The notes under the pieces: generated by a model | Database searches by the model: none | The model's input: the letters and a program-made list of their open reading frames with translations, nothing else | Told to the model about the DNA's origin: nothing | NCBI GenBank assembly: GCA_039942715.1 | Contig: JBDVBY010000001.1 | Location: 310,001 to 374,000 of the forward strand | From: JABDJX01 sp039942715 | GTDB lineage: Bacteria > Pseudomonadota > Alphaproteobacteria > Rhodobacterales > Rhodobacteraceae | Length of the DNA stretch: 64,000 nt | Direction of reading: 5' to 3' | Shown: one piece after another, positions 57,645 through 64,000 of the stretch | How the letters are laid out: each line of letters opens with the position of its first letter | Numbering within the stretch: the first letter of the stretch is position 1 | Position numbers and translations under genes: made by a program

Positions 57645-57668
57645 CTTAAACTGTTCTATGCAACCGCT

Positions 57669-60077
57669 CTAGTGCGCAACCGCACCCGGAGCCGCGGCGG
57701 CTTGCGTGGCGCGTTGGGCGGCGGCGGCTTCTTCTGCCGCTTCGTCCCACTCAATCGCCTCAGGCTCGCTGACCAGCGCGTGCTTCAATACCTCTGACAC
57801 ATGCTCGACAGGGATGATTTTCAGCCCGTCTTTCACGTTGTCCGGGATTTCGGCCAGGTCCTTCTCGTTCTCTTTCGGGATAAGCACCGTGGTGATCCCA
57901 CCGCGCAATGCCGCCAAGAGTTTCTCTTTCAGACCACCGATTGGCATCGCATTACCGCGTAGCGACACCTCGCCCGTCATGGCCAGATCGCGGCGCACCG
58001 GAATTTTGGTCAGCACAGACACGATAGAGGTCACCATCGCCAAGCCAGCAGATGGCCCATCCTTTGGAGTCGCGCCATCTGGAACGTGCACGTGGATGTC
58101 CATCGTATCAAACTGCGTCGGCTTCACACCAATGCTTGGCGAGATCGACCGCACATAGCTTGAGGCTGCATCGATGCTTTCCTTCATCACATCGCCCAGC
58201 TTACCGGTCGTTTTCATCCGCCCCTTACCGGGCAGCTTCAACGCTTCGATCGACAGCAAGTCGCCACCAACAGAGGTCCAGGCCAGACCAGTGACTACGC
58301 CGATCTGATCCGTTTGCTCCGCCAAACCATAGCGATGCTTCTTCACACCAAGGAATTCCTCAAGATTATCGACAGTTACGACGACTTTCTCATCCTCTTT
58401 CTTGATGATCTTGGTCACAGCTTTCCGGGCCAATTTCGCGATCTCACGCTCAAGGTTCCGCACGCCCGCCTCGCGGGTGTAAACGCGGATCATCTCCTGA
58501 AGCGCTTCGTCCGTCAACTCAAACTCATGTGGCTTCAAACCGTGGTTTTTGACCTGTTTGGCAATCAGATGCTGCTTAGCGATCTCGGACTTTTCATCCT
58601 CGGTGTAGCCTGCCAGCGGAATAATTTCCATCCGATCCAGCAGTGGGCCGGGCATGTTGTAAGAGTTCGCCGTGGTCAGGAACATCACGTTCGAAAGGTC
58701 GTATTCAACCTCCATATAGTGGTCGATGAACGTAGAGTTTTGTTCCGGATCAAGTACTTCCAGCATAGCAGACGCCGGATCTCCGCGGAAATCCTGCCCC
58801 ATCTTGTCGATCTCATCGAGAAGGATAAGCGGATTGGTCGTCTTTGCCTTTTTCAGCGCCTGAATGATCTTACCGGGCATCGACCCGATGTAGGTCCGGC
58901 GGTGACCGCGAATTTCGCTCTCATCACGTACACCACCCAGTGAAATGCGAATAAACTCGCGCCCCGTGGCTTTCGCGACAGACTTCCCAAGCGAGGTTTT
59001 CCCCACACCCGGAGGACCTACAAGGCACAAGATCGGCCCCTTCAGCTTTTTAGAGCGTTGCCCAACGGCCAGATACTCAACGATGCGTTCTTTAACCTTT
59101 TCAAGGCCATAGTGATCGTCATCAAGAACCTTTTGTGCACGACCAAGGTCTTTCTTAACCCGGCTCTTCGTTCCCCAAGGGATTGAGAGCATCCAGTCAA
59201 GATAGTTGCGCACAACGGTCGCTTCGGCAGACATCGGCGACATGTTCTTCAGCTTTTTCAGCTCGCCATCGACCTTTTCACGGGCTTCTTTGGACAGCTT
59301 GGTTTCTTCGATCTTGCCTTCAAGCTCGGCAATCTCGTTTGCACCCTCTTCGCCATCACCAAGTTCCTTCTGAATGGCTTTCATCTGCTCATTCAAATAG
59401 TACTCGCGCTGTGTGCGCTCCATCTGGGATTTAACGCGGGTTTTGATCTTTTTCTCGACCTGAAGCACCGACATTTCGCCCTGCATCAGGCCGTAAACCG
59501 TCTCAAGACGTTCCGCGATAGACAACGTCTCAAGCAGCGCCTGCTTGCGATCGACTTCAATACCCAGATGACCGGCCACAAGGTCGGCTAATTTGGACGC
59601 TTCATGCGTGTCGCCAACTTGCGCAAGTGCTTCTTCTGGAACGTTTTTCTTTACTTTGGCATAGCGCTCAAATTCATCACCGACCGAGCGCAACAGCGCT
59701 TCAACAGCGGCACTATCACCAAGCTCTTCGCTCAGCGGTTCTGCGTCCGCTTCAAAGAAACGTTCGTTTTCAATGAAATCCGTGATCTTGACGCGGCTGC
59801 GCCCCTCAACCAGCACCTTCACAGTGCCATCGGGCAGCTTTAGCAATTGCAGCACATTGGCCAGAACACCAACGCGGAAAATGCCATCCGTGTCGGGATC
59901 ATCAACAGCCGGATCAATCTGGCTGGAGAGCAAAATTTGTTTGTCGTCCTTCATCACTTCTTCCAAAGCGCGGATAGACTTTTCGCGCCCGACAAAGAGC
60001 GGGACGATCATATGTGGGAAAACCACGATATCGCGCAGGGGAAGAACCGGGAATGAGGTATCAAAAGGTTCAGTCAT
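57669..60077 (-). CDS. lon: ATP-dependent protease Lon
   Basis: Cytosolic AAA+ serine protease for misfolded and regulatory proteins, 802 residues from ATG 60077 (AAGGA six bases upstream; the longer frame to 60116 is not supported). LON substrate domain at the N-terminus (FPVLPLRDIVVFPHMIVPLFVGR), central helices, Walker A LVGPPGVGKTSLG (about 354-361), Walker B ILLDEIDKMG, and the protease domain with catalytic Ser in PKDGPSAGLAM (Ser676) and Lys in GGLKEKLLAA (Lys719). The tail is Ala-rich. A heat-shock-type promoter lies about 75 bp upstream. Confidence 0.97.
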   Translation of the reverse strand: MTEPFDTSFPVLPLRDIVVFPHMIVPLFVGREKSIRALEEVMKDDKQILLSSQIDPAVDDPDTDGIFRVGVLANVLQLLKLPDGTVKVLVEGRSRVKITDFIENERFFEADAEPLSEELGDSAAVEALLRSVGDEFERYAKVKKNVPEEALAQVGDTHEASKLADLVAGHLGIEVDRKQALLETLSIAERLETVYGLMQGEMSVLQVEKKIKTRVKSQMERTQREYYLNEQMKAIQKELGDGEEGANEIAELEGKIEETKLSKEAREKVDGELKKLKNMSPMSAEATVVRNYLDWMLSIPWGTKSRVKKDLGRAQKVLDDDHYGLEKVKERIVEYLAVGQRSKKLKGPILCLVGPPGVGKTSLGKSVAKATGREFIRISLGGVRDESEIRGHRRTYIGSMPGKIIQALKKAKTTNPLILLDEIDKMGQDFRGDPASAMLEVLDPEQNSTFIDHYMEVEYDLSNVMFLTTANSYNMPGPLLDRMEIIPLAGYTEDEKSEIAKQHLIAKQVKNHGLKPHEFELTDEALQEMIRVYTREAGVRNLEREIAKLARKAVTKIIKKEDEKVVVTVDNLEEFLGVKKHRYGLAEQTDQIGVVTGLAWTSVGGDLLSIEALKLPGKGRMKTTGKLGDVMKESIDAASSYVRSISPSIGVKPTQFDTMDIHVHVPDGATPKDGPSAGLAMVTSIVSVLTKIPVRRDLAMTGEVSLRGNAMPIGGLKEKLLAALRGGITTVLIPKENEKDLAEIPDNVKDGLKIIPVEHVSEVLKHALVSEPEAIEWDEAAEEAAAAQRATQAAAAPGAVAH

Positions 60078-60152
60078 CAGGTGTCCTTGGTTATCAGCAA
60101 GAAAGTCTGGTCCCAATCAGGCAACACAGGCTCTCTCCATCCATGTGGCTTC

Positions 60153-60183
60153 TATATGTGGTATTCTCTGCTCGAGCTTCAAC
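60153..60183 (-). promoter_or_regulatory. Heat-shock (RpoH-type) promoter candidate for lon
   Basis: On the minus strand GTTGAAG (60183-60177), 15 bp, CCACATATA (60161-60153). Compared with the RpoH consensus CTTGAA and CCCCATNTA, five of six and eight of nine positions fit. It would start a leader of about 70 nt before the lon ATG. Heat-shock control of lon is expected in proteobacteria. Confidence 0.6.
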
Positions 60184-60361
60184 CACTAACGATGTTTGGC
60201 GCAATGTGCCTGTCTGCTCCTGCCCAAGCAAGCACCGTTTCGTTTCAATGCAGTTTATTCGCGTTTTGTCGCGACGTTCTGAACAAATAATGCACCAAAG
60301 CTGCACCGTATCCATGAACGAAATATTAACTTTGATGCCTAAGTTTAGACAGAATGCAGGG

Positions 60362-60377
60362 TTAACACTGCTTTAAC
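60362..60377. promoter_or_regulatory. Complete CtrA box TTAA-N7-TTAAC
   Basis: The sequence G-TTAA-CACTGCT-TTAA-C is a full two-half-site CtrA motif with the canonical 7-bp spacer; the extended form GTTAA-N7-TTAAC is present. It ends 23 bp before the ATG of the membrane-protein gene, overlapping where its promoter should be. A scan by eye found no second full-length match in the window. Confidence 0.65.
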
Positions 60378-60400
60378 GGGGTAAATCGAGCGGAGACGAC

Positions 60401-60922
60401 ATGGCATCTGGGGCCAAAACAGTCATCTACACTGAACGCAAGCGACTGGGATTTGTGATGGGCATGGCCTTTTTGGCCGGGCTTTTGTTTTACGTGCGCG
60501 CAGACATCTACATCGGCGGTGTGCATGTTTCCCTGATTACAGGTGCGCTCTACGCCCTTATTATTGGCGCATGTGCACTGATCGTTTGCATCGCCCTACC
60601 CTCGATGCGTTTTATGATCGAAGCGGTCGCGGTTTCTCGCCTGATCCTGTCACTGTTCGTCCTCGTCGCCCCCAGCATCGGCTACCAGATCCTCGCGAAT
60701 CCTCTGATCACGGCAATCATAACCGTCACTGGCGGGATCGCCGTCAGCCGTCTGATGCACGGACGTTTGCATCGCGATACCATCAAGGGCGCGAAAGGCG
60801 TGATCATGCCGACGAACATGTTCAAACGCCTGCCTGTTAGCGTTCAGGGCCGCCCCTGGCAGCAACGCTTTGTGCATTGGCTGGAAGATACCGAGCCTGT
60901 GCCCGTTCAAATCGCGCGCTAA
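60401..60922 (+). CDS. Uncharacterised four-helix membrane protein, possible CtrA target
   Basis: Inner-membrane protein of 173 residues, not recognised. Hydrophobic helices at about 15-33, 40-64, 70-95 and 100-118; the C-terminal 50 residues are soluble and basic (MHGRLHRDTIKGAKGVIMPTNMFKRLP). Between the first two is ADIYIGGVHVSL. Start ATG 60401 with GGAG about seven bases upstream. Preceded by a complete CtrA box, so it may belong to the CtrA regulon (motility, gene transfer agent or cyclic-di-GMP functions in this family). Three bases separate its stop from that of convergent sufT. Confidence 0.8.
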   Translation: MASGAKTVIYTERKRLGFVMGMAFLAGLLFYVRADIYIGGVHVSLITGALYALIIGACALIVCIALPSMRFMIEAVAVSRLILSLFVLVAPSIGYQILANPLITAIITVTGGIAVSRLMHGRLHRDTIKGAKGVIMPTNMFKRLPVSVQGRPWQQRFVHWLEDTEPVPVQIAR

Positions 60923-60925
60923 AAC

Positions 60926-61291
60926 TTACATAAAGCCCAGTTCAAGCCGCGCCTCGTCTGACATCATATCCATGCCCCAGGGCGGCTCCCAAGTCAGCTC
61001 AACATCAACGTGCTTCACACCTGGCAGCGGCTCAATCGCTTCGGCCAGCCAACCCGGCATTTCGCCCGCAACAGGACAGCCAGGCGCCGTCAACGTCATG
61101 ATCACATTGACCGCATTCTCGTCGTCAATCTCGATGGTATAGACCAAACCAAGATCAAAGATGTTCACCGGAATTTCAGGGTCATAAACGCTTCGGCACG
61201 CCTCAACCACGGCTTCATGCAGAGGATGGTCGGTGGAGGACGGCTTGATGAGCGGTGTGCCTTCAAGCGGATCGGTAGAATCAACGTTCAT
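60926..61291 (-). CDS. sufT: Fe-S assembly protein SufT (DUF59/MIP18)
   Basis: Small protein of 121 residues. Motifs DPEIPVNIFDLGLVYTIEI, MTLTAPGCPVAGEMPGW (with the conserved Cys) and VELTWEPPWGMDMMSDEARLELG are characteristic of SufT and its MIP18 relatives, which help Fe-S cluster maturation of client proteins. An N-terminal extension of about 25 residues precedes the domain. The suf operon itself is not in the window. Divergent from tgt. Confidence 0.93.
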   Translation of the reverse strand: MNVDSTDPLEGTPLIKPSSTDHPLHEAVVEACRSVYDPEIPVNIFDLGLVYTIEIDDENAVNVIMTLTAPGCPVAGEMPGWLAEAIEPLPGVKHVDVELTWEPPWGMDMMSDEARLELGFM

Positions 61292-61557
61292 GGATCTGAG
61301 CCTTGGGATATATCTTGACTGTTTATATAGGGTTTGAAGATCACAGGTAAACCCAATTGCGACAGTTTGGGGGAACTTGGGTGTTTCTGGTTTTCTCTGC
61401 CAAACCCAAAATCGTCATATTTCACCTTCTGGAATGCACGGCTTGGCTGGCAAATGACAACTTCCGGAACAAACCCGTCTTTCTGAACAAGCGTATTACC
61501 CGCCAAAATAACGTTGTCCAATTGGCAAGCCCCACCGGGCACAGTAAGACCCAATCT

Positions 61558-62688
61558 ATGACGCAGAAATTCACCTTCACCCTGAACGCCACCGACAATC
61601 GCGCTCGCACCGGCGTGATCAGCACGCCGCGCGGCGAGATCCGCACGCCTGCGTTTATGCCCGTGGGCACCGCTGCTACCGTAAAGGCGATGATGCCGGA
61701 AAGCGTGCGCAAGACAGGTGCAGATATTCTGCTGGGCAACACGTACCATCTGATGCTGCGCCCGGGTGCCGAGCGGATCGAGCGTCTTGGTGGATTGCAC
61801 AAATTCATGAACTGGGATCGTCCGATCCTGACCGATAGCGGCGGCTTTCAGGTGATGAGCCTTGCTGCCCTGCGCAAGCTGTCGGAGAATGGGGTGAAAT
61901 TCTCCAGCCACATCGACGGCTCAAAACACATGCTGTCGCCCGAAACCTCGATGGAAATCCAACGCCAACTGGGCTCAGACATCGTGATGTGTTTCGATGA
62001 ATGCCCCGCCCTGCCTGCGGATGAAAAACGCGTTCTGGAAAGCATGGAGCTGTCGATGCGGTGGGCCAAACGCTCGCGAGACGCCTTCGGCGACCGCCCC
62101 GGCCACGCCCTTTTCGGCATCCAACAAGGTGGTGTAACGCAAGAGCTTCGTGGCCAAAGCGCCGAAGCCCTGCGAGCCATTGAATTTGACGGCTACGCCA
62201 TTGGCGGCCTCGCAGTGGGCGAAGGCCAAGAGGCGATGTTTGGCGTGCTCGATTACGCGCCCGACATGCTGCCAAATAACAAACCGCGCTATTTGATGGG
62301 CGTGGGCAAACCGGATGATATCGTCGGAGCAGTCAAACGCGGTGTGGACATGATGGACTGTGTCCTGCCCTCGCGCTCGGGTCGCACAGGCCAAGCCTTC
62401 ACCCGCAATGGTGTGGTGAATATCAAAAACGCGCGCCACGCCGATGATCCCCGTCCGCTGGATGAAGACTGCCGCTGCCCGGCTTGCTCAAACTATTCCC
62501 GCGCCTATCTCCACCACGTGTTCCGTGCAGGCGAAATGATCTCGGGCATGCTCCTGACGTGGCATAACCTCACATACTACCAAGACATCATGGAGGGTAT
62601 GCGCCACGCCATTGCCGAAAGCCGCTTTGAAGCGTGGGAAACAGACTTCCACACCACCCGTGCCCAAGGCGACATCCCTCACCTCTAA
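61558..62688 (+). CDS. tgt: tRNA-guanine transglycosylase
   Basis: Exchanges guanine 34 for preQ1 in queuosine tRNAs. 376 residues from ATG 61558; the frame stays open upstream to 61357 but that part shows no similarity to the enzyme. Motifs: ILTDSGGFQVMSLAALRKLSENGVKF, DECPALPADEKRV, GHALFGIQQGGVTQ (nucleophile loop region), GYAIGGLAVGEGQ, and the zinc site CRCPACSNYSRAYLHHVF. Monocistronic as far as seen. Repeat copy E follows 25 nt after the stop. Confidence 0.96.
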   Translation: MTQKFTFTLNATDNRARTGVISTPRGEIRTPAFMPVGTAATVKAMMPESVRKTGADILLGNTYHLMLRPGAERIERLGGLHKFMNWDRPILTDSGGFQVMSLAALRKLSENGVKFSSHIDGSKHMLSPETSMEIQRQLGSDIVMCFDECPALPADEKRVLESMELSMRWAKRSRDAFGDRPGHALFGIQQGGVTQELRGQSAEALRAIEFDGYAIGGLAVGEGQEAMFGVLDYAPDMLPNNKPRYLMGVGKPDDIVGAVKRGVDMMDCVLPSRSGRTGQAFTRNGVVNIKNARHADDPRPLDEDCRCPACSNYSRAYLHHVFRAGEMISGMLLTWHNLTYYQDIMEGMRHAIAESRFEAWETDFHTTRAQGDIPHL

Positions 62689-62712
62689 GCACTCTGCCTG
62701 AAATCACCCTTC

Positions 62713-62803
62713 CTTTCTTCTTGGAAAAAATATCTCGGGGGGAGCGCTGCAAGCGCGGGGGGCAGAGCCCCCAATGGAGCGGCGCGCAAAAGCGCGGCGC
62801 AAT
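62713..62803 (-). repeat. Dispersed GC-rich repeat, copy E (reversed relative to tgt)
   Basis: Minus strand reading: TTGCGCCGCGCTTTTGCGCG, CCGCTCCATT, hairpin GGGGGC-TCT-GCCCCC (62758-62772), an extra CGCGCTTGCAGCGCT palindrome, CCCCCCGAGATATTTTTTCC and AAGAAGAAAGG. Unlike copies A-D it faces the upstream gene the other way round and carries the extra palindrome. Confidence 0.8.
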
Positions 62804-62887
62804 TCCTTGATCATCGCCTCACAGGCGTGCATCGTCATTTAAAGCGCACCACCAGACGCCACTTAACCCAAACGGGGGAACTCCAAA

Positions 62888-64000
62888 ATGCTGTACCGTG
62901 CCCTGCTGACCGCATTCGTCGTCTCAACCGCCCACCCCGCATTCGCCGAAAGTCATTCCTTTGAACCAACGATTGAATATGGGCCCCGCCCGTTCTTTCT
63001 GATTGCGCAAATGAAGGACAGCCTGCTCAAGGAACAACTGCTCGCCTGCCAAAATCAGACGCCCACGCGCACCGATTTCTCCATCGGGCACCGGGGCGCA
63101 CCACTGATGTTTCCTGAACACACCGTCGAAAGCAACATCGCAGCCGCCCGCCAAGGTGCGGGCATTCTCGAGTGCGACGTCACCTTCACATCCGACAATG
63201 AACTGGTCTGTCGTCATGCGCAAAACGATCTGCACACCACAACGACCATCCTCACTTCCGATCTGGCCAACAGGTGCGTCACTCCGTTCACTCCGGCTCA
63301 AAATGGCAGCCCAGCCAGCGCGGAATGCCGCACGTCCGAGCTGACCTTGTCTGAATTCGAAACCCTCACCCCAAAAATGGACGCCGCCAATCGGGCCGCC
63401 ACAACGCCCGAAGACTATCTCGGCGGCACCGCGGACTGGCGCACTGACCTCTACGTCGATGGCACATCTGTGATGACACACACGGACTCCATCGCGCTTT
63501 TCCGCGCGCTCGGCGCCAAATTCACACCTGAATTGAAAAGCCCCGAAGTCGAGATGCCCTTCAACGGCATGACCCAATCGGATTACGCACAAAAACTGGT
63601 CGATGCTTATAAGGAGGCCAGCGTACCCGCCTCTGACGTCTGGTTACAGTCTTTCAACCTTGACGATGTGCTCTATTGGCTCGCCAGTGAGCCGGAGTTC
63701 GGCGCACAAGCCGTCTTCCTTGATGCAAGCTACACCATCGACGGGTTTGATCCGATGAACCCGTCCACATTTGCGCGCTCCATGCAAAGCCTCGCGGATC
63801 AAGGCGTACGCTATATCGCGCCCCCCCTGTGGATGCTGATCACGCTGGAAAACGGTAAAATCGTCCCGTCGGCCTATGCCAATGAAGCAAAAGCGGCCGG
63901 TTTGAACATCATCACATGGACGCTGGAACGCTCTGGGCCGCTAAAATCCGGTGGGGGCTGGTACTTCCGCTCCGTCACAGACGCCATCACAAACGACGGA
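62888..64000 (+). CDS. Periplasmic glycerophosphodiester phosphodiesterase, cut by right edge
   Basis: Hydrolyses glycerophosphodiesters to glycerol-3-phosphate and alcohol outside the cytoplasm (GlpQ type). Signal peptide (about 1-20, ending AFAE), then the metal and catalytic start of the TIM barrel: SIGHRGAPLMFPEHTVES (HR and PEHT), GILECDVTFTSDNELVCRHAQNDLHTTT, and further TPELKSPE and VWLQSFNLDDV. 371 codons are present and the frame is open at the edge. GGGGGA nine bases upstream supports ATG 62888. It could supply phosphate when PhoB is active, but I see no convincing Pho box before it. Confidence 0.93.
   Translation, partial: MLYRALLTAFVVSTAHPAFAESHSFEPTIEYGPRPFFLIAQMKDSLLKEQLLACQNQTPTRTDFSIGHRGAPLMFPEHTVESNIAAARQGAGILECDVTFTSDNELVCRHAQNDLHTTTTILTSDLANRCVTPFTPAQNGSPASAECRTSELTLSEFETLTPKMDAANRAATTPEDYLGGTADWRTDLYVDGTSVMTHTDSIALFRALGAKFTPELKSPEVEMPFNGMTQSDYAQKLVDAYKEASVPASDVWLQSFNLDDVLYWLASEPEFGAQAVFLDASYTIDGFDPMNPSTFARSMQSLADQGVRYIAPPLWMLITLENGKIVPSAYANEAKAAGLNIITWTLERSGPLKSGGGWYFRSVTDAITNDG

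Larger units (their letters stand above)
60078..60400. other. Divergent promoter region of lon and the CtrA-box gene
   Basis: 323-bp gene-free region. It holds the sigma32-type promoter of lon (60153-60183) and, 23 bp before the start of the divergent gene, the CtrA box (60362-60377). Short frames here lack ribosome-binding sites and protein character. Confidence 0.7.

Noticed and set aside
61357..61557. In-frame 67-codon extension upstream of tgt
   Set aside because: It lies outside the universally conserved enzyme start, has no family resemblance, and the ATG at 61558 gives the normal N-terminus.
62810..62887. Possible Pho box before the glycerophosphodiesterase gene (CGTCATTTAAA)
   Set aside because: Only one weak half-site and no second unit at 11-bp spacing.
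1..64000. tRNA, rRNA, CRISPR, prophage, toxin-antitoxin or defence system
   Set aside because: Spacers were read for cloverleaf, repeat-spacer and integrase/transposase signs and none was found; the window is ordinary chromosomal backbone.

Overview
The window is a chromosomal segment of an alphaproteobacterium of the Rhodobacteraceae, most likely the marine roseobacter group. The indications are a phoR-pstS arrangement with a tandem Pho box, the yicC-gmk pair, a class II DAHP synthase, ZapE, a DksA that lacks most zinc-finger cysteines, the yfgM-bamB-der order, a full CtrA-type box, a VPLPA-type sorting tail and many short lineage-restricted proteins. It is compact core-like chromosome. I saw no rRNA, tRNA, CRISPR array, insertion sequence or prophage.

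Layout. 1-1657: phosphate sensing and uptake (pstS cut by the left edge, phoR). 1859-6284: a small protein, a PLP trans-sulfuration enzyme, a gamma-carbonic anhydrase, gmk and yicC in one minus-strand run, then a PAS-domain protein. 6474-10790: a FeuPQ/PhoPQ-like two-component system with an exported PepSY protein, divergent from an exported Gly/Asn-rich and coiled-coil protein. 10994-16940: DAHP synthase, a GlxA-type regulator with an MFS carrier, a probable sRNA, an orphan peptide-binding protein and an entericidin-like lipoprotein. 16948-20549: small regulators, each next to its presumed target (WYL/RidA/VOC, DUF1203, Crp-like/membrane protein). 20618-24110: a 2OG-Fe(II) oxygenase divergent from gap-arsJ, the arsenate detoxification pair. 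24119-28167: XRE-cupin regulator, acyl-CoA ligase, DsbA-like oxidoreductase and a Bcr-type exporter. 28164-31006: zapE, a flavin monooxygenase, dksA. 31097-36411: a plus-strand run opened by a MoxR ATPase and closed by a CoxE-type VWA protein, then a convergent EF-hand protein. 36738-40246: yfgM-bamB-der. 40472-45408: an RND efflux pair. 45463-50622: VPLPA-CTERM protein, Atm1-type ABC exporter, LysM protein, LOG protein. 50684-57590: rmuC, mutL, yebC, tyrS, anmK, cupin. 57669-64000: lon, a CtrA-box membrane protein, sufT, tgt and a secreted glycerophosphodiesterase cut by the right edge.

The most interesting signals are mainly non-coding. (1) A probable 75-80 nt sRNA on the minus strand at about 14823-14899 has a sigma70-like promoter, a 5' hairpin and a strong intrinsic terminator; it is divergent from a peptide-binding protein gene. 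(2) A possible Pho box precedes gap-arsJ, and no arsR is nearby, so arsenate export may be tied to phosphate starvation. (3) Five dispersed copies of a GC-rich hairpin repeat sit at gene ends, two of them filling the whole gap between convergent stop codons. (4) A complete CtrA box precedes an uncharacterised membrane protein. (5) A heat-shock-type promoter precedes lon. (6) A perfect FNR-type palindrome is embedded in the dksA terminator. Start codons were often moved downstream of the longest reading frame to a Shine-Dalgarno-supported codon; each entry says where.
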